A stretch of 64,000 nucleotides of DNA. Source: Lunatimonas salinarum (GTDB lineage Bacteria; Bacteroidota; Bacteroidia; Cytophagales; Cyclobacteriaceae). Of this stretch, positions 35,787 through 44,059 are shown piece after piece. The position numbers were made by a program, and so were the translations under genes. How positions within the stretch are numbered: the first letter of the stretch is position 1; each line of letters starts with the position of its first letter. The stretch is from contig NZ_JACVCV010000001.1 of assembly GCF_017811155.1 (NCBI RefSeq), positions 1 to 64,000 of the forward strand. The letters run 5' to 3'. The notes below the pieces were generated by a model that did no database searches, was not told the origin of the DNA, and saw nothing but the letters and a program-made list of their open reading frames with translations.

Positions 35787-36638
35787 TTATAAATAGATTT
35801 CTGATACGACTTTTTCTCCCTCCCACTTTAGGAGGCGAATATCGGGATTGGGAACGGGGGGATCGACCGGCCATTGCGGGTTACCGGCAAAATCCGACTC
35901 CAGATCAATGGAAACAAACCCATCCCGGGTCAACGGCTTGACAGCCAACGTCTCCGCTGAAAATGCTGTCTCTGCCTGTAGATACCTCCAATAGGTGGAT
36001 CTGTTATTGAAGTTTAAATAAAAGGTTGTTGGATGTTGCTTCAGGGTTCCGTTTGCATTCAAGATATTGAAGTCACCGCTTTGTCCTTCCATGGTCAGCA
36101 CCAACAAGCCCTTGCAACCTGTGGGCAGAACTATTCTCAACTGCGCGCAAAGGTTGCGTATGGTGGAGGGATCGGCAAATATCCCCTCATTCAAATCCGT
36201 ATATTCATTTGTAGCAATGGGGAGTTGCCCATTTCCAAGTGGAAAACGCACCAAATTATTGCACCACACCATGCCTCCTTCGGAGAGAAAGGGCATTTCC
36301 GTATAATGCTCGAAAAATGAATCTTTGTAAAACATACCAAAGACAAAAAAGGTCTCCTGGGCCAATGGGATAAATGGAACCTGCATCTCAGTCGGATTTT
36401 GGCGGATTATTGCCTTTAGGTGGGTGTTGGTGGATTTCAGTACAATTTGATGACCTCTTAATACGCGACCGGTTTCTCCCAATGGCATCCAAGATATTAG
36501 GTCACGCCAATCATATAGATCCAGCTGTTTTTGCCTGGTAAACTCATCTAATTCTTCAAACCTGCTAGTACCCAAATTCAAAAAGAACCGGTGAAAAATT
36601 CTGATAGAGAATAGGGTTTGATAAGCAAGTAACGTCAT
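35787..36638 (-). CDS. unknown eCIS protein between cap and sheath genes
   Basis: This 283-residue protein has no signal peptide or membrane helix. It is strand-rich, with segments such as RIFHRFFLNLG, LRIVLPTGCKGLLVLTMEG and a C-terminal DIRLLKWEGEKVVSEIYL. I do not recognise the family. Its ATG overlaps the stop of the DUF4255 gene (ATGA), and the sheath gene follows closely, so it is co-translated with structural parts and probably is one. It could help cap or terminate the tube, or modify the DUF4255 ring. Confidence 0.6.
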   Translation of the reverse strand: MTLLAYQTLFSIRIFHRFFLNLGTSRFEELDEFTRQKQLDLYDWRDLISWMPLGETGRVLRGHQIVLKSTNTHLKAIIRQNPTEMQVPFIPLAQETFFVFGMFYKDSFFEHYTEMPFLSEGGMVWCNNLVRFPLGNGQLPIATNEYTDLNEGIFADPSTIRNLCAQLRIVLPTGCKGLLVLTMEGQSGDFNILNANGTLKQHPTTFYLNFNNRSTYWRYLQAETAFSAETLAVKPLTRDGFVSIDLESDFAGNPQWPVDPPVPNPDIRLLKWEGEKVVSEIYL

Positions 36639-37234
36639 GACGTGCGGTGTTTAAGTGAATTTTCCACAGTCTCGATTAACGGACCTGTACCTGAAACTTT
36701 TCCCGCATGTATAGGAAGCAGGCAAACTTTATAAAGAACTGCGGGCAGCTGCCTGCCGCCAAGTGTACCCCATATAAAATTTAACTCCTCAAACGAAGGG
36801 CTGAAAAGGTCTACTGTGAACCTGAACGGCCCAACAGCAGCCATGGAGTTGACCTCACGGTCATAAGTTGTATTGGCCTGCGTGAACACTTTTTTGGATT
36901 GGAAATATTCCATGATTACAGAAATATCCTTCAGTGCCTGCGCATATTGGGTACGATTTGCGCTGAAAAGTGCAAATGCGTGAATGTTTACAATGGGGTT
37001 TCTATAAACTGTCTGCGTATCGCTTCTGGTATGATTGGGAAAGTTTTTAAGTGCAGGTTCTTCCTGAAAATTAACCAAGGTCATTACTACTTTGTCCCGC
37101 ATAACCTCCGCTACCTCCGTAGATCCTTCTACAAAGGCTATATTATTTAGGATAACTTCGGAATCCTCTAATCCTACTTCCTTAAAGTAGCGATTAACCT
37201 GCTCGGACAATATTTGGAAAATTTCGAAGATCAT
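36635..37234 (-). CDS. DUF4255-domain cap/terminator protein (Pvc16/Afp16-like)
   Basis: This 199-residue protein matches DUF4255, the family of the Afp16/Pvc16 tail terminator, which caps the growing tube and sheath at the end far from the baseplate. Visible features are the FEIFQILSEQVNRYF start, VVMTLVNFQEEPALKN near 48, an NPIVNIHAFALFS strand near 76 and a C-terminal FNFIWGTLGG-like block (LNFIWGTLGGRQLPAVLYKVCLLPI). A TTG at 37246 also opens the frame, but ATG 37234 matches the family start. It is the first gene of the injection operon. Confidence 0.87.
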   Translation of the reverse strand: MIFEIFQILSEQVNRYFKEVGLEDSEVILNNIAFVEGSTEVAEVMRDKVVMTLVNFQEEPALKNFPNHTRSDTQTVYRNPIVNIHAFALFSANRTQYAQALKDISVIMEYFQSKKVFTQANTTYDREVNSMAAVGPFRFTVDLFSPSFEELNFIWGTLGGRQLPAVLYKVCLLPIHAGKVSGTGPLIETVENSLKHRTS

Positions 37235-37246
37235 ACCAATTACCAA

Positions 37247-37707
37247 ATCTTTTTTCTTCCACCGAAATTGCAGCCATTGACCCTTTAAATTCTAAAAATG
37301 GCTGTTTATTACGTTAAATCTTTGATCCATCCCTATAAACGGTAATTAATTAAATTCACCAACGATCTATGAAGTCAAATGAACTTTTGACTTTATCCAA
37401 AAATGCAAAATTAATTCCCGAACTGATCAAATTTGGGACTATTAATTCAGAAATCCTAATTGGAATAAAGATATTTTCAGACTTTTAAAAATTTTTCTTT
37501 TCAAACAAAAAAGCTTTATAAATGAGATAGTGGTTTATTAAAAATATTATATATCCATAAAAAAATCATATAAATTATTTTCCAAAACTAGCCAGTTTTA
37601 GAAACCGAAGAGCCATCTTCTTCATAATAGGCTTTTTTTCAAGACAATAGGGTTTGAGGACAATTCATTGATTGTCAAGAGACACCTAATTCAAAAAGTC
37701 TACAACT
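37247..37707 (-). promoter_or_regulatory. AT-rich leader upstream of the eCIS operon
   Basis: About 460 bases with no gene separate the operon's first gene from the DUF6909-like gene. It is far more AT-rich than its flanks, especially 37480-37600. On the minus strand a TAATTTTG box is present (37406-37413) with a TTTG at 37428-37431, but the 14-base spacing is short for a Bacteroidota promoter. The operon promoter must lie here or further upstream. No confident start point can be set. Confidence 0.4.
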
Positions 37708-39381
37708 CTAAAAAATCTCTCCTAATTTCTCCAAAATCTTGTAAGTAATCAGGTAGGTAGGCCGGATGCCCTCCATTCCCAACGCACCTGAGGCAAGGGT
37801 ACCACCGGTCTCCAGCGGGTTATCCGATGCATAATACGCATAGTGAACTTTGACATTTTTGCGGATACTGTTTCGGATTTTGCTAGCGGATTGTATCGCC
37901 TTCTGATAATGTGCCCCTTCCATCTCTAGTCCGATAGCCTTCCAAGATGACTCCATAAAATACTGAAGCACGTCTCTGTTTTGAAGGGAAGTACCCAGTA
38001 CCGAAATCATAGGCCCTTCAAATACCTGCAACCCGTATCCTTCAAAATCCTTGGTTTTAAGTTCGTTTTTAAAGGGATAATTATCCGCCGTTCCTTCAAA
38101 AACATGACTGCTCGGTATCATGATGTCTCCTTTATTTCCTTTCAAGATACCTGCCTTCCCCATAATGGAAGCGGAGATTACATCTAATGGGACTCTCCTG
38201 CCATTTTTTTCGTAGGGCTTGAGAAGTTCGTCAAAGCATTCGTATGCCTGCTCTCCAAATGCATAATCCATTACAATCAATACGGGCTTACGCTTTTCGT
38301 CTGTGGGAAGCTGCACATGAGGGATGAGCGTCTTGGAATTCATTTTACTGGTATCAATAAGCTGAACTCCGATATTTGTGCCACTTAGATCGGGAAGCTC
38401 GATCAGTCCATGATGCTTCGCGTAGGCTTCAATCTCTCTTGCTTTGCTATTTTTTCCCGCTGTCCCTATTTCCATTGCCTCCTTTTCAATCGCCTCGAAA
38501 GAATCAAGACCGAGAGCCTGATGACCATAGATAGTGTTTAAAAAACTATGAAGGTTTGCACTGATGATGTGAATGGGCCTATTGGTAAGCGCTTCCTCGT
38601 CGAGAACCTGCTTGATCCTTTCAGCCCAAAGTTCGCCGTATACATGGTGCCCTACCCGCTCTCTCAGCGTAGCGGAAAAACTAATCTGACGGTCTTTCTC
38701 GTCTGACAACTCCATCATCGAAAGCCTGCCCAAGTGGTACACAATGGAGAAAAGGCTATTGGTATGGCTGGAGGATTCAAATTTTTCGACCGCCTGATGG
38801 GTTTCTTCAAAGGTTCTACCAGTGATGTGGCTCAGGTATGAACAAGCAGCCTCTCTGCTGAATTCTTCGTCTCTTTCCTCTTTGCCTACAATCTTGGCGA
38901 GCATCTCCCAATTCAGATTGATCACACCTTTTGGATCCATGCTGTTTCGGGCAATTTTTTTTGATTCGATAAACAAAAACGTAAGATGTGTCAGGATATC
39001 ATAAATATCACTTTTACCTCGGGTCATCTCCACGTACATCTGATCCTCGTCCACGCGATAGCAATTCCTGCGCCGTTTTGCGGGAATGATGGGATTAAAA
39101 CCTGACTTTTCATATCCCTCTCTACTGATAAGCCGAATATACCGGCATTCCTCTATCCCTCTCGGAAGCCGCTCCATCACATAAAGCAATCCATCCAATT
39201 CGATCTTCTCAGGGTCAGCCACCAAGCCGTAGATTTCCGGGCTCAAAATCAACAGCGAATCCACCAAGGATTCTCCAGAGACCCCGGTTGGCTTGTAGGT
39301 GCCTCTTGTAAAAAGGTGCCTCATGGTAATATACAATCGCTCAATGGCTGATCTGGATTGTTGGGCTTTGGTTCTCTTCAT
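37708..39381 (-). CDS. DUF6909-like protein with nucleoside phosphorylase-type C-terminus
   Basis: This 557-residue cytosolic protein is probably of the DUF6909 family, common in Bacteroidota. The N-terminal 280 residues are helical and unfamiliar. The C-terminal half (about 340-557) resembles AMP nucleosidase / MTA-type phosphorylases: a FGEQAYECFDELL segment, GKAGILKGNKGDIMIPSSHVFEG, then the nucleobase-pocket-like EMEGAHY (about 489-495) and YYASDNP. Such domains cleave or phosphorolyse nucleosides. It lies on the same strand upstream of the injection operon but is separated by the long leader, so co-regulation is uncertain. The activity is inferred from motifs only. Confidence 0.6.
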   Translation of the reverse strand: MKRTKAQQSRSAIERLYITMRHLFTRGTYKPTGVSGESLVDSLLILSPEIYGLVADPEKIELDGLLYVMERLPRGIEECRYIRLISREGYEKSGFNPIIPAKRRRNCYRVDEDQMYVEMTRGKSDIYDILTHLTFLFIESKKIARNSMDPKGVINLNWEMLAKIVGKEERDEEFSREAACSYLSHITGRTFEETHQAVEKFESSSHTNSLFSIVYHLGRLSMMELSDEKDRQISFSATLRERVGHHVYGELWAERIKQVLDEEALTNRPIHIISANLHSFLNTIYGHQALGLDSFEAIEKEAMEIGTAGKNSKAREIEAYAKHHGLIELPDLSGTNIGVQLIDTSKMNSKTLIPHVQLPTDEKRKPVLIVMDYAFGEQAYECFDELLKPYEKNGRRVPLDVISASIMGKAGILKGNKGDIMIPSSHVFEGTADNYPFKNELKTKDFEGYGLQVFEGPMISVLGTSLQNRDVLQYFMESSWKAIGLEMEGAHYQKAIQSASKIRNSIRKNVKVHYAYYASDNPLETGGTLASGALGMEGIRPTYLITYKILEKLGEIF

Positions 39382-39560
39382 GTATTTTAAACGTTGTCTT
39401 TAGGGATATCAATGGTCGCAATGAATACGTGAGATTCTGACGTCACCCGAAGATGTTGGCCTTCTGGAATTAGACTTTTAAAACGATGGTGTTTAGGCGG
39501 ACAGGTAAATCTATCAAAAGTCCTTCCTTCCACAAAGATAGCCTAAATCTCCCAGGGAGC

Positions 39561-40133
39561 TTACGCCTTGAGTTTATCGCCAAACAATTTCTTGAACTTC
39601 TCTACCTTTGGCCGGACCACAAACTGACAATAGGGTTGCGTCCCGTTCAATTCAAAGTAATTCGTGTGGTAGTCCTCGGCAGGATAAAAATTTGCGAAAG
39701 GAGTCACTTCGGTCACTATTGGCTGGGTAAACCCACCCTCTTTTGGCAGCTTGGCAATGAATTCTCGCGCTATTTGCGCCTGCTCCATGCTATGATAAAA
39801 AATCGCTGACCTATATTGGGGACCTACGTCCGCCCCCTGTCTGTTAAGGGTGGTAGGGTCGTGAATGGAAAAAAAGACAGCTAAAAGCTCCTCAAAAGTA
39901 ACTATACTCGGGTCAAACGCTACCTGTATGACCTCGGCGTGTCCGGTAGTTCCGGTAACTACCTGTTTGTAGCTGGGATCCGCCACATGGCCCCCGGAAA
40001 ATCCGGACATCACCTTGTTTACGCCGTTTAGCTTTTGAAAAACCGCTTCGGTGCACCAAAAACATCCGCCGCCCAATGTAGCTATTTCCATACCTTCCGG
40101 TGTATCCACCGCTGTTGTGGGTAATGTTGTCAT
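39561..40133 (-). CDS. msrA: peptide-methionine (S)-S-oxide reductase
   Basis: This 190-residue enzyme reduces methionine-S-sulfoxide in oxidised proteins with thioredoxin as donor. The active site GGCFWCTE has the catalytic C24, followed by FSGGHVADPSYKQV and the TGHAEVIQVAFDP strand, all typical of MsrA. A YYHTNYFELN-type stretch near the end supports the substrate pocket. It has no signal peptide, so it is cytosolic. Its ATG overlaps the stop of the DUF3253 gene (ATGA). No MsrB gene is fused or adjacent. Confidence 0.95.
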   Translation of the reverse strand: MTTLPTTAVDTPEGMEIATLGGGCFWCTEAVFQKLNGVNKVMSGFSGGHVADPSYKQVVTGTTGHAEVIQVAFDPSIVTFEELLAVFFSIHDPTTLNRQGADVGPQYRSAIFYHSMEQAQIAREFIAKLPKEGGFTQPIVTEVTPFANFYPAEDYHTNYFELNGTQPYCQFVVRPKVEKFKKLFGDKLKA

Positions 40134-40390
40134 GATTGATACGTTTTTTTGATTGGTTGAATTCTAACAGGGCCTTTGGGTAAAAAGTTTTTATCAACCT
40201 CAATTCCTTTCTGTGTGACGGAAATAAGATTTTGCCGGTATAATTTCATCATCGCATCCCGCACAGCCGGCATAAAGTGCCGCCAGGAACTAGGGTACAT
40301 CCACCTTACCACCTCTGAGGGACAAAAGCTCGCCGTACCTCGCATCCTGCACATCTCCAAGATAGCAATTTCCAAAATTGCTGTACTCAT
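40130..40390 (-). CDS. DUF3253 family protein
   Basis: This 86-residue protein matches DUF3253, a small winged-helix-like family. It shows the pattern CPSEVVRWMYPSSWRHFMPAVRDAMMKL in the middle and VTQKGIEVD...GPVRIQP at the end. Family members often lie near photolyase, radical SAM or redox-repair genes, and no activity is known. Both ends overlap their neighbours by ATGA, so it is translated together with the radical SAM gene and msrA. Confidence 0.8.
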   Translation of the reverse strand: MSTAILEIAILEMCRMRGTASFCPSEVVRWMYPSSWRHFMPAVRDAMMKLYRQNLISVTQKGIEVDKNFLPKGPVRIQPIKKTYQS

Positions 40391-41448
40391 GACGGAAATA
40401 ACGTTAGTTGGCCATTTCCTTTAAACAGGGAAAAATCGTACTCCGGCATATTGCGGCCCGAGAGGTATCTCGCCGCCGCCTTTTGAAACATCTGCCGAAT
40501 AAGTTCGGCGATTGCTCCCTCCCCTTTTATCCTTCTGCCCCAATCTGTGTCGCTTAAGGTACCGCCATGTAGGGATTGAATTTGATTTAACACCTTGGAC
40601 GATCGGTCAGGAAAATGTCGGTCCAGCCATTCCTTAAAAAGGTCTCCCAATTGACCGTTCAGGCGAACAACCGTATAACCGGCCTTCACCGCACCGGCAT
40701 CTGCACTGTACTTGATGATTGTGGCCATATCTTGTAGGTTAATCCCCGGAATTAGCGGAGCTACCATCACCCCACAGGGAATTCCCTTCTCCGAAAAGTC
40801 CGCAATCAACTCAAGCTTTTTGGCCGCTGTGGCGGTTCTTGGCTCCAAAATTGATCTTAAGGAGGAGTCTAGGTGATTAATGGAAAAGTATACATGTACC
40901 AACCTTTTTTTTGCCAATTCAATAAGCAAATCCATGTCTCGTTTGATCAACACATTTTTGGTGATGATGCTTACCGGATGCATATAGGAAAGACAGGTCT
41001 CAAGTAAACCTCTTGTAAGCCGATACTTCCGTTCTGCAGGTTGATAACAGTCTGTATTTCCAGATAAGAGAATTACCTGTGGCTGGTAGGATTTTGACTG
41101 AAAGCTGGAACTCAATGCTTTTACGATATCCTTTTTCACCAAAATGGTAGTTTCGAAGCCTAACCCTGAATCGTATCCCCAATACTGGTGGCTATTTCTG
41201 GCATAGCAATAGATACAGCCATGTTCACACCCTTGATAGGGATTTACGGAATAGTTTACACTGAGATCCGGGCTATCGTTTTTACTGAGCGGATTTTTCA
41301 CCCCTACCTCTAGGTAGTTAGTGGTAGGTTTCTCCGTCCGGATTTCCTCATCTAGTCCCTCTAAAAATTTTTGGACTACTTCTTCACGCTGGAATTTATT
41401 AGGTGGGGAATATCCTGCCCCCCGACCTTTGGCTAGGTGACGGTTCAT
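40387..41448 (-). CDS. PA0069-family radical SAM protein (SplB-like)
   Basis: This 353-residue protein is a radical SAM enzyme of the group named after Pseudomonas PA0069, related to spore photoproduct lyase and rv2578c-type proteins. The [4Fe-4S] motif is CEHGCIYCYAR at about residues 74-84, and the N-terminal KGRGAGYSPPNKFQ segment is diagnostic. The TIM barrel follows, with LSGNTDCYQPAE and ITKNVLIKRD. The reaction is unknown, and a role in repair of DNA or cofactors has been suggested for relatives. It leads the operon with DUF3253 and msrA. Confidence 0.88.
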   Translation of the reverse strand: MNRHLAKGRGAGYSPPNKFQREEVVQKFLEGLDEEIRTEKPTTNYLEVGVKNPLSKNDSPDLSVNYSVNPYQGCEHGCIYCYARNSHQYWGYDSGLGFETTILVKKDIVKALSSSFQSKSYQPQVILLSGNTDCYQPAERKYRLTRGLLETCLSYMHPVSIITKNVLIKRDMDLLIELAKKRLVHVYFSINHLDSSLRSILEPRTATAAKKLELIADFSEKGIPCGVMVAPLIPGINLQDMATIIKYSADAGAVKAGYTVVRLNGQLGDLFKEWLDRHFPDRSSKVLNQIQSLHGGTLSDTDWGRRIKGEGAIAELIRQMFQKAAARYLSGRNMPEYDFSLFKGNGQLTLFPS

Positions 41449-41497
41449 ATGGGGAAGTTAGCACTTTTGTGCCAAAGCTACAATCTTCTGCCTATGA

Positions 41498-42043
41498 TTA
41501 GGGTTTACAAATCATAATAAGCGTCGGAGGAAAGTTCCGTAGCGTAAAGGTTGTTTTTATACTCTTAAAATAGGGTGCAAATTGGAATTTAAGTAAATAA
41601 GAATAGCAAATTTGAATAAAAGTGCCATTGCTCTTTAACCCGGAGCTTGATTTCTCGTAGATCGCAGTTCTGGAGTCTTTGGGAATCAACGAAAACGGAA
41701 GTGAAGACAATATCAAATCGGCCATCTGTCCATCAAGGTAGTTATCGATATGCTCTGCCGAATCACAGATTACCTTCACATTTGGCTGTCTGAATTCCTT
41801 CTCCAGATTTTTACAAAAATGTTCACTGATCTCAAAAACATACAGTTTTGCTTCGGGGTGCATCCTTTCTATGATTCCTTGCGTGATGCTTCCATCTCCC
41901 CCGCCCAATTCCACAATCACTCTGGCATCCTTGAAATCAGCAAATGAAAGCATTTTATTAACCAATGATTTGGAACTAAAAGTCACCGCTCCGGTAGTTT
42001 TAATGTTAACAAAAAGCTCTTTAAAAAGAGATCCTCTTCCCAT
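41498..42043 (-). CDS. phospholipid N-methyltransferase-like SAM methyltransferase
   Basis: This 181-residue protein has the class I methyltransferase fold. It starts with ITTGAVTFSSKSLVNKML, like the PmtA/KsgA-type N-terminus, then has the SAM motif VIVELGGGDGSIT near residue 43 and the acidic loop YVFEISEHF. A LILSSLPFSLI segment stands where the substrate motif of PmtA lies. PmtA methylates phosphatidylethanolamine. Bacteroidota often have such short relatives with unproven substrates. It lies 50 bases upstream of the radical SAM gene and may be part of that operon. Confidence 0.7.
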   Translation of the reverse strand: MGRGSLFKELFVNIKTTGAVTFSSKSLVNKMLSFADFKDARVIVELGGGDGSITQGIIERMHPEAKLYVFEISEHFCKNLEKEFRQPNVKVICDSAEHIDNYLDGQMADLILSSLPFSLIPKDSRTAIYEKSSSGLKSNGTFIQICYSYLLKFQFAPYFKSIKTTFTLRNFPPTLIMICKP

Positions 42044-42251
42044 ATGATTAGTCTGGTTATTTTAAGAATAGGGGCAAATATAGGTAAAGGAAGTCTGACA
42101 ATAAATATGGAAATGGAATATTACCGGCTAATAGGTCAAAATAGGCACCTGCCTTGTAGGATTTAGAAGTACTTTTACAAAAGCATCCAACCATTCCTCC
42201 TAAAGATGATAATATATGCGTAAAACTGTTTTTTAAAGTTGGATGAGCGAG

Positions 42252-42259
42252 TATATTTG
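42252..42259 (+). promoter_or_regulatory. Bacteroidota-type -7 box (TATATTTG)
   Basis: TATATTTG matches the TAnnTTTG -7 element and lies 24 bases ahead of the ATG at 42284. The expected upstream TTTG box is only TTTT at about 42229-42232, so this is a partial promoter match. Confidence 0.35.
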
Positions 42260-42283
42260 ACGGCTCATTGTTGATGCACGTGT

Positions 42284-43939
42284 ATGTGGTTTACCAAACT
42301 GATTGGCCTCCTTTTATTTTTAGGCATTTTTGTGCCCTTTTCAAATGGGATTGCGCAAAGTGATCTTACTGGAAACAGGCCTGTTACCCAAACGTATTTA
42401 ATTCGTAGCGCAACAGTAATCCCTAGGCCCGGTGTAATTCAATCAGGTCAGGACGTACTTTTTAAGGACGGGATTATCAAATCCGTGGGAAGAAATCTAA
42501 CTGCGCCACCGGAAGCTGTAATTATACCTGGGGACTCATTGTACGTTTATCCTGGTTTTATCGACGTAGCCAACAAGTTAGATGTCGCCAGTCCCCCAGA
42601 GATGGAGAAACCGGATGATTTCGACAGTTCCAATCCGGACGACTACCTAGCCGGCATTCATCCGCAGGTCAACGTACTAGATCACCTCAACACACAGCGC
42701 GGAGAATGGCGTAGGCTTGGATTTACCTTGGTACAAAAGGTCCCTATGGGCATGGGCTTATTGCCTGGGAAGACGGCCGTAATCGGATACAGTCATCCCC
42801 ATGAACAGGTTGTACTGGCAGAAGATGTAGCGGTTTACGCCCGGTTTAATACGGTTGGGGGAATGTATCCGGCCAATAATCTCGGAGTGATGGCTAAATT
42901 CAGAGACCTTTTCCAAAACGCCAAACTCCTGGACATACACCTAGCCCAATATAACTCCACAACCGGGGTACGCATTCCGGAAAAAAACCCCGTATTGGAA
43001 AGTTTGGTTCCTGTGGTAAATCAAATGCAACCGGTTTATTTCGAGATAGAAGATCAGTTGGATATAGGGAGAGCGCTACGATTACAGGAAGAAATCGGGT
43101 TCAAGCTGATCTTGGGGGGCATATCCGAAGGCGAGCAATATATCCCCACCATTAAGGCCCGTCAAGTAGCCGTATCTCTTAGCTTAAACCTTCCGGCAGC
43201 ACCTACCGATAGTGTGGGGCCCGATTTGGAGGAAATAGAAAGAAAGCGTTTCGAACGAGTATCAGCAGCTTATACAAATAGAGTATCCTTACCGGCCAAA
43301 TACGCGGAAGCAGGAATTCCCTTTGCCTTTACTACCAAACATTTGGCAAAGGATAAATTTTTTGATAACCTGCACCTTCTTATCGATCATGGCCTATCAG
43401 AAGATGCCGCACTTGCCGCGCTGACCATCAATCCAGCCAATATACTGGGAATCAGTCGGGTAGCAGGTGATATTCAAGTGGGTAAGCAGGCAAACTTCGT
43501 CATTTCTACTGATCCGTTATTCGATAAAGAGGCTCAGATCAAATTTGTAATTGTCAATGGCCATGTGTACGAATATGAAATTAATAAAGGCTCTGTGAAG
43601 GCCGCTTCGAATGGCGTGGAGCATTGGAACTACCAGGCTAGTACCCCTGCAGGAGAGTCATCCGGAGAGCTGGTAATATGGAGAGAGTCAGGGAAATGGG
43701 TGGGAGAAATCACCATCGACGATCCAGTGAAACCCGGGCAGCTAACCTTGCCATTGGAAGATATAGATAAATCAGCTACCATGCTGGGCTTTGGGTTTAG
43801 CTTGGATTCCAACGACAGGAAGATTAAGCTGAACGTTCAGGGCGAGATTTCAGGCACCACCTTTCATGGGACTTTGGATGTAATGGGTACGGAGCAATTT
43901 CCCTTTAAAGCCGTAAAGAAAAACATGCCGACCAGCTAA
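42284..43939 (+). CDS. exported amidohydrolase-like protein lacking the HxH metal motif
   Basis: This 551-residue protein has a signal peptide (cleavage near IAQ, residue 25) and an amidohydrolase/imidazolonepropionase-type fold: YLIRSATVIPRPG, then YPGFIDVANKLD where active members read GFIDAHxH. Both histidines are missing. The C-terminal half keeps AALAALTINPANILGI and GDIQVGKQANFVI. A C-terminal beta domain of about 100 residues is added. It is the first of three paralogues in tandem. Loss of the metal ligands suggests a regulatory or structural partner of the active paralogue. Confidence 0.78.
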   Translation: MWFTKLIGLLLFLGIFVPFSNGIAQSDLTGNRPVTQTYLIRSATVIPRPGVIQSGQDVLFKDGIIKSVGRNLTAPPEAVIIPGDSLYVYPGFIDVANKLDVASPPEMEKPDDFDSSNPDDYLAGIHPQVNVLDHLNTQRGEWRRLGFTLVQKVPMGMGLLPGKTAVIGYSHPHEQVVLAEDVAVYARFNTVGGMYPANNLGVMAKFRDLFQNAKLLDIHLAQYNSTTGVRIPEKNPVLESLVPVVNQMQPVYFEIEDQLDIGRALRLQEEIGFKLILGGISEGEQYIPTIKARQVAVSLSLNLPAAPTDSVGPDLEEIERKRFERVSAAYTNRVSLPAKYAEAGIPFAFTTKHLAKDKFFDNLHLLIDHGLSEDAALAALTINPANILGISRVAGDIQVGKQANFVISTDPLFDKEAQIKFVIVNGHVYEYEINKGSVKAASNGVEHWNYQASTPAGESSGELVIWRESGKWVGEITIDDPVKPGQLTLPLEDIDKSATMLGFGFSLDSNDRKIKLNVQGEISGTTFHGTLDVMGTEQFPFKAVKKNMPTS

Positions 43940-44059
43940 CGCCTTTCCGGAGGTGTCTGTAATCCAAAACGATCGTTCCAATTTGGGGAAATTGCTGAGA
44001 AATATCAACCCATTAGCGCTGACCAATGGTAGTTAAGTATAAAAAGAAATCATAAATAC

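Noticed and set aside
13498-37234. Reading the contractile cluster as a prophage or a type VI secretion system
   Set aside because: No integrase, terminase, capsid or portal genes are present, and TssJ/L/M membrane parts are absent, while DUF4255, DUF5908, DUF4157 and the AAA+ ATPase are eCIS hallmarks.
37406-37431. TAATTTTG and TTTG as the eCIS promoter
   Set aside because: The two boxes are only 14 bases apart, shorter than the usual spacing, in DNA so AT-rich that chance matches are expected.
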